Assembly: GCF_006542395.2 (NCBI RefSeq)
Contig: NZ_CP038231.1
Location: 1,054,001 to 1,118,000, forward strand
Length of the DNA stretch: 64,000 bases
Origin: Formicincola oecophyllae
Lineage (GTDB): Bacteria > Pseudomonadota > Alphaproteobacteria > Acetobacterales > Acetobacteraceae
Direction: 5' to 3'
Positions 53,081 to 60,647 of the stretch are shown piece after piece. Below the pieces are notes generated by a model that saw only the letters and a list, made by a program, of their open reading frames with translations, was not told where the DNA came from and ran no database searches. The position numbers and the translations under genes are program-made. Position 1 is the stretch's first letter. The number at the start of each line of letters is the position of its first letter.

Positions 53081-55210
53081 ATGGATGAAAACAACGACAT
53101 GCCCCTGCCCCCCGTCACGGATGGTGGCTTCCTCTCCCCCGCTCCCTCTGCTGCACGCCAGGGGGAAGGTGCTGGGCAAAGCGCTTACCGCGTTCTGGCG
53201 CGCACGTACCGTCCGCGCGTCCTTGATGACCTGATCGGCCAGGAGAACCTGGTGCGTGTGCTTGAGCGCGCCTTTGAAACAGGCCGCGTGGCTCATGCCT
53301 TCATGCTGACGGGCGTGCGCGGGGTGGGCAAAACCACCACAGCACGCATTCTGGCCCGCGCCCTCAACTGTACAGGGGCAGACGGGACCGGCCATGCCAC
53401 AGCGGCCCCTTGTGGCGTTTGCCCTAACTGCACGGCCATCCTGGCTGGCAACCACCCAGACGTCTTGGAGATTGACGCTGCCTCGCGAACTGGCGTCAAC
53501 GACATCAGGGAAGTCATTGAGGCCACCCAATACAGGCCCATTCAAGGACGCATGAAGGTTTTCATCATTGATGAGGTCCACATGCTCTCCACAGCGGCGT
53601 TCAATGCGCTGCTCAAGACGCTGGAGGAACCACCGCCGCAGGTGACGTTCGTGTTCGCCACCACAGAATTGCGGAAAATCCCCGTCACCGTTTTGTCGCG
53701 CTGCCAGCGTTTTGACCTGCGCCGAGTGCCCCAGGCCATGCTTGTTGAGCATTACGGGCGCATCGCCGCCAAGGAAGGTGCCAACCTGGCGCCAGAGGCC
53801 CTCAACCTCATCGCACGTGCCGCTGATGGATCCGTCCGTGATGGACTGTCCCTCCTCGACCAGGCCATAGCCCAGGGGGCTTCTGACGCGCCAAGCGTGG
53901 CAGCCATGCTGGGCCAGGCTGACAGGGCCATGGTGTTTGACCTTCTTGAAGCCATGCTGGAGGGGCAAGGGGCCCGCACCCTGGCATTGGCTGAACAGGC
54001 CTGGAGCCACGGCATCGCCCCAGAGGCCCTCATGGCAGATTTGCTTGAGGCCACGCATTCTGTCTCGCGTTTGCGCGCCGTGCCAGCTTTGCGCCAGGAC
54101 GAGACGTTGCCTGAACTGGAGCGTGAGCGCGGCAGTACTTTAGCAGACAAGCACCCGATGGGCGTTCTGGCCCGCACGTGGCAGATTTTGCTCAAAGGCG
54201 CTGAAGAGATCGCCCAAGCCCCCCAGGGGGAAAACGCGGCGGAGATGGTGTTCATCCGCCTGCTCCATGCCAGCCAGCTGCCCACGCCAGAGCGCATCCT
54301 GGCGCGCCTGGCCAAGCAGGAAAACCAACAAAACCAGAACCTCCCCTCCTCTCCTGCGCCCCATCAAGGGGCTGGGGTTTCAAGGGCTCCCGTTCAGGGT
54401 GGATTGGGAACTGCGCCTTTGAAGGGCGCCCAGCAACCAGTCCCCCAAACGGTTTCTGAACAGGGTTCCGCCCCCCAGGCCTTCCAAGGCAGCTTGCAGG
54501 GGCCGGGTGCAGCGGCAACTATGCCTCCAAGCCAGGCGCGCTTTGGGTCTGTGCGCCTGGAAGGGGGGGCTGAACGCGTTCCAGCCCCCATGTGTTGGGC
54601 AGACGACAGCCCAGAGGAACCTGCTGCAAAGCTGGCCCGCCCTACTAAGCGTGACACCATTCCCCTGCCGCGCAGCTGGCGTGAAATGGTGCGCTTCACC
54701 AGCCTTTGCCATGAGCCTTGGTTGCACGGCATCCTGCGTTGCGAAGCCCATATGGTGCGCTTTGCCGACCATGGGGCAGCCCCCTGGTGCGTCAGCGTGC
54801 GGCTTGACGACAAGGCTGTTAGGCAACGCGCCCTCAAATTGCTTTCAGAACGGCTTGAGGAATACTACCCAGGCCAATGGCACATCCTCCCTTCTGACGG
54901 TGAAGGTGAACCCACCTTGGAGGCGCAGGGCGCGGAGGTCATTGCGCTTCACCACGCGGCCGCTGGGCGCCACCCCCTGGTGAGGGCCATTTTGAAGCGT
55001 TTCCCCGGGGCACGCATGGGCACGGTGCGCGATACGGAGCCAGAAGGGGGACAGGACGCTGGCGCTGAGAACGCCTTCACCCTGCTGGGTGCTGGGGAAA
55101 GCGCTGGCGGCACTTTTCAAGGCCAGCCCTATGAGAGCCCCTTTGCCCTGGATGAGGATAGTTACGGCGCCTATCCCTTCAATGAGGATGGGGACATGGT
55201 CGAGGAGTGA
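53081..55210 (+). CDS. dnaX: DNA polymerase III subunit gamma/tau
   Basis: Clamp-loader ATPase. The AAA+ core has RPRVLDDLIGQENLV, GVRGVGKTTTARILA (Walker A), the zinc site around CGVCPNCTAI, IIDEVHMLST (Walker B) and ELRKIPVTVLSRCQRF. A Gln/Pro/Gly-rich linker (about 405-500) precedes a C-terminal tau domain (SWREMVRFTSLCHEPWLHGI). 709 residues. No clear slippery sequence for a short gamma form was seen. ATG 53081 has AGGAG eight bases upstream; GTG 53078 is adjacent. It follows the SRP RNA and precedes ybaB and recR, the standard order. Confidence 0.95.
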   Translation: MDENNDMPLPPVTDGGFLSPAPSAARQGEGAGQSAYRVLARTYRPRVLDDLIGQENLVRVLERAFETGRVAHAFMLTGVRGVGKTTTARILARALNCTGADGTGHATAAPCGVCPNCTAILAGNHPDVLEIDAASRTGVNDIREVIEATQYRPIQGRMKVFIIDEVHMLSTAAFNALLKTLEEPPPQVTFVFATTELRKIPVTVLSRCQRFDLRRVPQAMLVEHYGRIAAKEGANLAPEALNLIARAADGSVRDGLSLLDQAIAQGASDAPSVAAMLGQADRAMVFDLLEAMLEGQGARTLALAEQAWSHGIAPEALMADLLEATHSVSRLRAVPALRQDETLPELERERGSTLADKHPMGVLARTWQILLKGAEEIAQAPQGENAAEMVFIRLLHASQLPTPERILARLAKQENQQNQNLPSSPAPHQGAGVSRAPVQGGLGTAPLKGAQQPVPQTVSEQGSAPQAFQGSLQGPGAAATMPPSQARFGSVRLEGGAERVPAPMCWADDSPEEPAAKLARPTKRDTIPLPRSWREMVRFTSLCHEPWLHGILRCEAHMVRFADHGAAPWCVSVRLDDKAVRQRALKLLSERLEEYYPGQWHILPSDGEGEPTLEAQGAEVIALHHAAAGRHPLVRAILKRFPGARMGTVRDTEPEGGQDAGAENAFTLLGAGESAGGTFQGQPYESPFALDEDSYGAYPFNEDGDMVEE

Positions 55211-55347
55211 ACACCAGGCAGCAGCCAACTGGCGCCTTGGGCCAACAGCTGGGTGTGCAAGGGCAATTTCCCGTCTGCCTGCTGGGCAGGCTGTGCTAAG
55301 ACTGTTGCCAGCAACCCATTGATACAGACGTTTGAAGGATTGGTTTT

Positions 55348-55671
55348 ATGAAGAACCTGGCTGGCATGATGAAACAGGCCACACAAATGCAGGCCCGCAT
55401 GAAGGAAGCCCAGGAAAGGCTGACTCAGCTGACGCTGGAGGGGGAAGCTGGCAATGGCCTTGTACGCTTGAAATTGACGGGCAAAGGGGATTTGAATGAT
55501 CTGGTCATTGACCCCAAATTGGCTGACCCAGACGACATGGAAACGCTTCAGGACTTGGTGATGGCCGCTTACGCTGACGCCCGCAAAAAAGCGGAGGCCG
55601 CCAGCAAAGAGGAAATGTCCAAGGTGACAGGGGGCATCACTTTGCCGCCAGGGTTGGAGATGCCGTTCTGA
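55348..55671 (+). CDS. YbaB/EbfC family nucleoid-associated protein
   Basis: Small dimeric DNA-binding protein. MKNLAGMMKQATQMQARMKE is the family N-terminus, then GEAGNGLVRLKLTGKGDLND and KVTGGITLPPGLEMPF at the C-terminus. 107 residues. GAAGGATTGGTTTT precedes the ATG. The TGA stop overlaps a CTG that may be the recR start (see that entry). Confidence 0.93.
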   Translation: MKNLAGMMKQATQMQARMKEAQERLTQLTLEGEAGNGLVRLKLTGKGDLNDLVIDPKLADPDDMETLQDLVMAAYADARKKAEAASKEEMSKVTGGITLPPGLEMPF

Positions 55672-56375
55672 GCTGGAACAACGCCTCATTCCAGCCAAGG
55701 CAGGAAAACGGCGCGATTGAACAGCTCATCAAGCGGCTGGCGCGCCTGCCTGGCCTTGGGCCCCGTTCAGCCCGCAAAGCGGCCTTGGCTTTGCTGCAGG
55801 AACCTGAAAGCCGCCTTCGGCCCTTGGCCCAGGCGCTGGAGGAGGCGGTGCGCGCTGTGCGCGCCTGCCCGCAATGCGGCAACCTGGACACTGCGGTGCC
55901 TTGCACCATTTGCGCAGACCCCAACCGCGACAGGGGTGTTGTGTGCGTGGTGGAAAGCGTTGGCGACCTTTGGGCCTTGGAACGCTCTGGCACTTACAGG
56001 GGGTGCTACCAGGTTTTGGGGGGCGTCCTTTCGCCATTGAGTGGCAAAGGGCCAGAGGAACTGCACCTGTCTGGGCTCCAGGCGCGGCTTGAAGGGGGAG
56101 AGGTGCGTGAGGTCATCCTGGCGCTGGGCGCCACGGTGGATGGCGCCACGACCCGCCATTGGCTCCAGGGGCGGCTAGCGCCTTACGGCGTGCCCGTCAG
56201 CCGCATTGGGCACGGTATGCCCATGGGGGGAACGCTTGACGTTCTCGATGACGGCACCTTGGCGGCCGCCCTGGCCACCCGCCAAACAGTTGAGGTGCAG
56301 CCAGGCACCAACCAACCCTTTGAAATCAAGCCCCCCCGTCCAGTCCCTGGTGGCGCTGGCAACCCCCCCACCTGA
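55668..56375 (+). CDS. recR: Recombination mediator RecR (non-ATG start)
   Basis: Acts with RecF and RecO to load RecA at gaps. The N-terminal HhH (IEQLIKRLARLPGLGPRSARKAAL), a zinc finger (CPQCGNLDTAVPCTIC, Cys4) and the Toprim domain (GVVCVVESVGDLWALER, then LALGATVDGATTRHWL) are all present. The frame has no ATG, GTG or TTG before the HhH. CTG at 55668 overlaps the ybaB stop (CTGA) and has GGAG eight bases upstream, so I use it; ATT 55716 is an alternative. TTG 55785 would destroy the HhH. Length 235 from CTG, slightly longer than usual. Confidence 0.88.
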   Translation: MSWNNASFQPRQENGAIEQLIKRLARLPGLGPRSARKAALALLQEPESRLRPLAQALEEAVRAVRACPQCGNLDTAVPCTICADPNRDRGVVCVVESVGDLWALERSGTYRGCYQVLGGVLSPLSGKGPEELHLSGLQARLEGGEVREVILALGATVDGATTRHWLQGRLAPYGVPVSRIGHGMPMGGTLDVLDDGTLAAALATRQTVEVQPGTNQPFEIKPPRPVPGGAGNPPT

Positions 56376-56390
56376 CAAGCAGCTGGGCTC

Positions 56391-57182
56391 ATGGAACAGT
56401 TATTCAACGTGTTGCGCCTGCCCCCTACTGTGCCCCGTGTGGCCTTGGTTACAGGTGGCGCGCGCCGCATTGGCAGGGCCTTTGTGGCCATGCTGGCTGA
56501 GCAAGGGTGCGCTGTGGCCATCCATTGCCACAAAAGCACTCAGGCAGCTGATGAACTGGCCCATGAACTGCACCAACATGGCCACCAGGCCTGCGTTCTG
56601 CGCGCTGACCTGTCCTCTGAGGGGGAGACTGCAACGCTGATGGCCAAAGCGCACGCGGCATTGGGCGGTCCCGTTGGCATCCTTATCAACAATGCCAGCG
56701 TTTTCGAACGTGATGAATGGCACAGCGCCACCCGCCAAAGTTGGGACAGGCACCTTGAACCGAACCTGCGCGCACCCTTTGTGCTTTCCCAAGGTTTGGC
56801 TTCAGGTCTTGCCCAGGCGCCTGAAGGGCGGCGGTCTGGACTGGTCATCAATGTGCTTGACCAACGTGTCTGGAACCTGACGCCGCACTTCGTCAGCTAC
56901 ACAGTGGCCAAATCCGCTTTGTGGACGCTGACGCGCACCTTGGCCTTGGCTCTGGCCCCTTCAGTACGTGTCAACGCTGTGGGGCCAGGCCCCGTTCTGC
57001 CAGCGGCAGGCCAGGGGGAAGGGCATTTCAAGCGCATGTGCGATAACACCCCCCTGCGCCACGGGGCCAGTCCCCATGAAGTTGCGCAGGCAGCGCTTGC
57101 CCTGTGTTGTTTGCCGGGCGTCACGGGGCAGATGTTGGCTATCGATGGTGGGCAGCACCTCAATTGGGGCCCACCTGCCTAA
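56391..57182 (+). CDS. SDR family oxidoreductase, pteridine-reductase-like
   Basis: A 263-residue short-chain dehydrogenase. VALVTGGARRIGRAFVAML is the NADPH-binding motif; the Arg pair after GGA favours NADP. LINNASVFERDEW is the NNAS type, and the active site is YTVAKSALW (Tyr-x3-Lys). RVNAVGPGPVLP is typical of FolM/PTR1-like pteridine reductases. The substrate is a reasoned guess (pteridines); a role in folate or other cofactors is inferred only. It follows recR after 15 bases and may be co-transcribed. Confidence 0.83.
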   Translation: MEQLFNVLRLPPTVPRVALVTGGARRIGRAFVAMLAEQGCAVAIHCHKSTQAADELAHELHQHGHQACVLRADLSSEGETATLMAKAHAALGGPVGILINNASVFERDEWHSATRQSWDRHLEPNLRAPFVLSQGLASGLAQAPEGRRSGLVINVLDQRVWNLTPHFVSYTVAKSALWTLTRTLALALAPSVRVNAVGPGPVLPAAGQGEGHFKRMCDNTPLRHGASPHEVAQAALALCCLPGVTGQMLAIDGGQHLNWGPPA

Positions 57183-57194
57183 GGAGATTTTGGA

Positions 57195-57827
57195 TTAACG
57201 GGGTATAGGCGTAGCTTCCAGCACCGTGTTCTCAGGGATTGTGTTTTCAGGAAGGGCTTCTGGGCGGTAGCGTTCCAGCACAAGCGCCAAAGGCCCCCCA
57301 AGGTTTGAAAGCAGCGCGGTGTGCTCCAGAACCCACGGGTTTTCGCTGCAGCTCTGGAAGGGTTGGCACCGTTCCCCCAACTGCCGCCGGTTGAAGGGTG
57401 CGGCGGCAAGCCCAAAAGGCAGGAACGGGTTGGCCTGCAGTTGTTCAAGGGCCATGGGTGCAAGCTGGCTGGGCAGGAATAGGTTCCAGGCATCTGAACA
57501 ATGCCGTGCGCCGCAGTGCAGCTGCACCATGCGCAAGGTGGCGTGGGCGCGCCAATTCTGCCCCGTGAGGCCCAGAAGGTGAAGGTGCCCTTCAAGCGCG
57601 GCAGGCAATTCTACCGCCCCCTGGAGCGGCTGGTACCTTATATGGGCAGCGGCCTGGTGCAGTTGTTGCAGCGCCTTGGTGGCGCTGGCGTGGCTGGCAA
57701 GGGCTTGGCGCAGCCTGCAGAGGCCCGTGCCCTTACTCCAGTGGGAAGCAAGGGATTCAGGGGTGCGTTCAGCTGTCGTCCTGGTCGTCCTTGGTGGGTT
57801 TGACTTCGATGTCGCTGCTGATGTCAT
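57195..57827 (-). CDS. UbiC/chorismate-lyase-like hypothetical protein
   Basis: The recognisable part begins near RLRQALASHASATKALQQLH and continues with RMVQLHCGARHCSDAWNLFL, PFGLAAAPFNRRQLGE and GGPLALVLERYRPEAL, a pattern I associate with chorismate lyase-like proteins (SEADNWYVP, PFGrVV and R-T-L blocks). The catalytic activity is not assured. The frame has no convincing start: ATG 57827 lies 59 bases inside the upstream FYDLN-acid gene, and no ATG, GTG or TTG follows until the middle of the domain. CTG 57716 is an alternative. It may be translated by coupling, or be slightly decayed. Confidence 0.6.
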   Translation of the reverse strand: MTSAATSKSNPPRTTRTTAERTPESLASHWSKGTGLCRLRQALASHASATKALQQLHQAAAHIRYQPLQGAVELPAALEGHLHLLGLTGQNWRAHATLRMVQLHCGARHCSDAWNLFLPSQLAPMALEQLQANPFLPFGLAAAPFNRRQLGERCQPFQSCSENPWVLEHTALLSNLGGPLALVLERYRPEALPENTIPENTVLEATPIPR

Positions 57828-58062
57828 CGTCAATGTCATCATCAATGATGTCATCTTCCTCGATGTCGACATCATCATCGTTTTCCACCCCGTTGCTGTG
57901 CTTGGTGGCGGCGGGGACATCGTCTTCAAGGTGCTTGGGGCGCTCAGGGGAGCGTTGTTCAGCCCCGCATTTGGGGCAGACGGGGGGAATGCGGTTGAGG
58001 TCGTAAAAACGCACGCCGCATTCAACGCATGTCCGTTTCAGCCCGAGTTCTTCATTGGCCAT
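57769..58062 (-). CDS. FYDLN-acid domain protein (TIGR02300 family)
   Basis: A 97-residue alphaproteobacterial protein of unknown function. The N-terminal zinc ribbon CVECGVRFYDLNRIPPVCPKCG gives the family its name (FYDLN). The rest is a highly acidic tail (runs of Asp/Glu from residue 65, DDDVDIEEDDIIDDDI) that is likely disordered. Its 3' end overlaps the UbiC-like frame. Confidence 0.9.
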   Translation of the reverse strand: MANEELGLKRTCVECGVRFYDLNRIPPVCPKCGAEQRSPERPKHLEDDVPAATKHSNGVENDDDVDIEEDDIIDDDIDDDISSDIEVKPTKDDQDDS

Positions 58063-58270
58063 GGTGCAAACCTGTTCCTGTGAATGGCGGGTGATGAGTC
58101 ATGGAAAGATAGCGCCCATGCCATTGTGGGGCGTGGCTGTCAATGCACAGCAAAGGCTAAATGGCCTTGGCCGGCGTTACCAACGTTGCGCTCAGCACGG
58201 CTGAAGGCAGCTGCCGCCAAGGCGCTGGGCGGTTGACACCCGCAAGCTGCTGCAGCCATCTAGGGAAACC

Positions 58271-59644
58271 ATGAGTGAGCCCGCCCCCACCCCATCCGCC
58301 CGTACCCCCATTGCCCATCAAGCCAGCCCTGCCGCAGCGCCGCTGCGGGGCGCTGTGCGCGTACCTGGGGACAAATCCATCAGCCACCGCGCCATTATGA
58401 TGGGGGCTTTGGCTGAAGGCACCACCACTATTGAAGGTCTTTTGGAAGGTGCTGACGTCATGGCCACCATCAGGGCCATGCGTCAGTTAGGCGCCACCGT
58501 CACCCAGGGGGATGGGCCAGGGATGTGGCGTGTCGTGGGGTGGGGCAGGCAAGGCCCCCAGGAACCGGCGGACGTGCTGGACATGGGCAATGCCGGCACA
58601 GGCGCGCGCCTGCTGGCTGGCCTGCTGGCCCCCTGGCCCCTGACCGCTTTCCTGACGGGTGACGGATCGTTGCGCAAACGCCCCATGAAGCGCGTCACAG
58701 CGCCGCTGGGGCGGATGGGGGTTGGTTTCGCCACCCGCGCTGGCGACAGGCTGCCCATGGCCATTCAAGGCACGGTTAAAGGCAGGCCCATCACCTACAG
58801 GCTTCCGGTAGCCTCAGCGCAAGTGAAATCGGCCCTTATGCTGGCTGGGTTGAACTGCCAGGGGGAAACAGTGGTCATTGAACCCTCCCCCACGCGCGAC
58901 CATACTGAGAACATGCTGCGCCATTTTGGCGTGCCCGTCAGCGTGGAGGATACGGAGAGGGGCCGCACTATTCGCCTCACAGGGCCAGCCACGTTGCGGG
59001 CAGTCCACATCAATGTGCCTGGTGACCCGTCATCGGCTGCTTTCCCCCTTGTAGCGGCTTTGCTGGTGCCTGGTTCGGATGTGCGCATTGAGAATGTTGG
59101 CCTCAACCCGCTGCGCACAGGTTTGCTGACGACTTTGCGTGAAATGGGTGCGGACCTGCAGTTGGAGGATGTGCGTGATGGCGCTGGGGAAGCCATGGGC
59201 ACCCTCCATGCGCGCCACAGCGCCTTGAAGGCTGTGGATGTGCCAGCAGAACGCGCGCCTAGCATGATTGACGAATACCCCATCCTGGCTATGGCGTGCG
59301 CCATGGCCGCTGGCACTTCCCGCTTGCGCGGTTTGGAGGAGTTACGCGTCAAGGAATCGGACCGCCTAGCGGCCACGCTCGCCCTTTTGCAAGGCAATGG
59401 CGTGAAGGCTTGGGTGGAAGGCGATGACCTGTTCATTGAAGGCTCTGGTGGTGACCCTGTGCCCGGTGGCGGGGTGGTCGCAACCCACATGGACCACCGC
59501 CTGGCCATGAGCGCTGTTGTCATGGGGTTGGCAAGCCAGAAGGGGCTGGAGGTGGACGACCTCTCTTTTGTGGACACCAGCTTCCCAGGATTTCTACAGT
59601 TGCTTGGCCAGCTTCAGCAAACCCCTGTGGGAGGGAAACCATGA
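58271..59644 (+). CDS. aroA: 3-phosphoshikimate 1-carboxyvinyltransferase (class II EPSP synthase)
   Basis: Sixth step of the shikimate pathway, joining PEP and shikimate 3-phosphate. Motifs of the class II group are visible: GDKSISHRAIMMG, MGNAGTGARLLAG, GSLRKRPMKRV, VASAQVKSALMLAG, TRDHTENML and IDEYPILAMACAMAAG. The sequence tracks the Agrobacterium CP4 enzyme closely, but the loop reads GNAGTG where CP4 has GNAATG (Gly at the CP4 Ala100 position). 457 residues. Its stop overlaps cmk by four bases (ATGA), giving the conserved aroA-cmk-rpsA order. Confidence 0.96.
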   Translation: MSEPAPTPSARTPIAHQASPAAAPLRGAVRVPGDKSISHRAIMMGALAEGTTTIEGLLEGADVMATIRAMRQLGATVTQGDGPGMWRVVGWGRQGPQEPADVLDMGNAGTGARLLAGLLAPWPLTAFLTGDGSLRKRPMKRVTAPLGRMGVGFATRAGDRLPMAIQGTVKGRPITYRLPVASAQVKSALMLAGLNCQGETVVIEPSPTRDHTENMLRHFGVPVSVEDTERGRTIRLTGPATLRAVHINVPGDPSSAAFPLVAALLVPGSDVRIENVGLNPLRTGLLTTLREMGADLQLEDVRDGAGEAMGTLHARHSALKAVDVPAERAPSMIDEYPILAMACAMAAGTSRLRGLEELRVKESDRLAATLALLQGNGVKAWVEGDDLFIEGSGGDPVPGGGVVATHMDHRLAMSAVVMGLASQKGLEVDDLSFVDTSFPGFLQLLGQLQQTPVGGKP

Positions 59645-60327
59645 CGGGCCCTTCAAGCAAAGCTGGCAGGGCAGGCACAGCGTCTCCAGCCAAGCGCTTG
59701 GTCATTGCCGTTGATGGGCCAGCTGCAGCCGGCAAGGGCACGCTGGCCCAGGCCTTGGCGCAGTTCCTAGGGCTGCCTTACCTGGATACAGGTCTGTTCT
59801 ACAGGGCAACGGCAAGGTTGGCGCTTGACGCAGGCGCCCCGTTGGAAGAGGCGGTGCGCTTTGCAGAGCAGCTTGAAGGCGCGGACCTGGTGCGCCCAGA
59901 CCTGCGCACCCCTGATGTGGACCAGGCTGCCTCCTTTGTGGCGCGCCAACCCAAGGTGCGCGCAGCCCTGCTGCAACGCCAGCGTGATTTCGCCGCTGCC
60001 ACGGGGGCTGTGCTGGATGGGCGTGACATTGGCACTGTGGTGTTGCCTGACGCTGACGTAAAGTTTTTCGTGACCGCCAGTCCAGAGGAACGGGCACGCC
60101 GCCGCTACAGGCAGCGCCATGGCTGCAACCCCCAGGAGACAGCAACCCTGGCAGCTGAGGTGGAGGCCATCAAGCAGCGCGACAGCCAGGATGAAAACCG
60201 CGCAACCGCCCCTTTGCGCCCTGCTGTTGATGCCCATCATATTATGACAGATGGGCTGGATGCTGCCGGGGTGCTGAAGGTGGTCGTGGCACACCTTGAA
60301 AAACGCGGCCTGCTGGACCCCACTTGA
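59641..60327 (+). CDS. cmk: Cytidylate kinase
   Basis: Phosphorylates CMP and dCMP. VIAVDGPAAAGKGTLAQAL is the P-loop, with LGLPYLDTGLFYRATA; GRDIGTVVLPDADVKFFVTA and RARRRYRQRH form the lid and base sites. 228 residues. It overlaps aroA by four bases; rpsA follows after a 320-base leader. The N-terminal ~20 residues (TGPSSKAGRAGTASPAK) are a non-conserved extension. Confidence 0.95.
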   Translation: MTGPSSKAGRAGTASPAKRLVIAVDGPAAAGKGTLAQALAQFLGLPYLDTGLFYRATARLALDAGAPLEEAVRFAEQLEGADLVRPDLRTPDVDQAASFVARQPKVRAALLQRQRDFAAATGAVLDGRDIGTVVLPDADVKFFVTASPEERARRRYRQRHGCNPQETATLAAEVEAIKQRDSQDENRATAPLRPAVDAHHIMTDGLDAAGVLKVVVAHLEKRGLLDPT

Positions 60328-60647
60328 CAGAAACCCCCTGGGGTGCTGTCACACTTGACGTGAAAACCATTTCACATGCCATGTTCTGGTCTGGTTGGGT
60401 GATTCGCCTTCAAAGCATTCATGCTGCAAGGGTCTGGTCCTTGGCTTTTTGGGACATGGTGGGTGAATGGTTTGATTTTTCCCACACTGACTAGCCACCC
60501 AAAGGTCGATTTTGGGCTGCTGGGAGCCGTCGCCAAGTCTGCCGTCCGTCAGGAACGGCCCTGTAGGCTGGGCTGCGCAAATCGGTGAAGTTCCATGGCC
60601 CTTCCTTGGGGAAGCGGCACAGGGCACTTCCTGGAAACAAGAATTAC
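60328..60647 (+). promoter_or_regulatory. rpsA leader region (320 bases, no gene)
   Basis: No ORF is convincing here. A hairpin overlaps the cmk stop, GACAG (60326) with CTGTC (60346-60350) plus CCCC/GGGG inside, but it lacks a T tract. A perfect inverted repeat GTGAAA-ACCA-TTTCAC lies at 60360-60375, overlapping a TTGACG -35-like box (60355-60360) with no good -10. The rest is unremarkable. Autogenous regulation by S1 is known in E. coli and might use this leader. Confidence 0.35.

Noticed and set aside
53033-54058. 341-codon ORF antisense to dnaX
   Set aside because: It mirrors the conserved AAA+ core of DnaX and has no ribosome binding site or domain.
54300-54560. Programmed frameshift in dnaX to give gamma
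   Set aside because: No A-rich slippery heptamer followed by a strong stem was seen; the linker region is simply low complexity.
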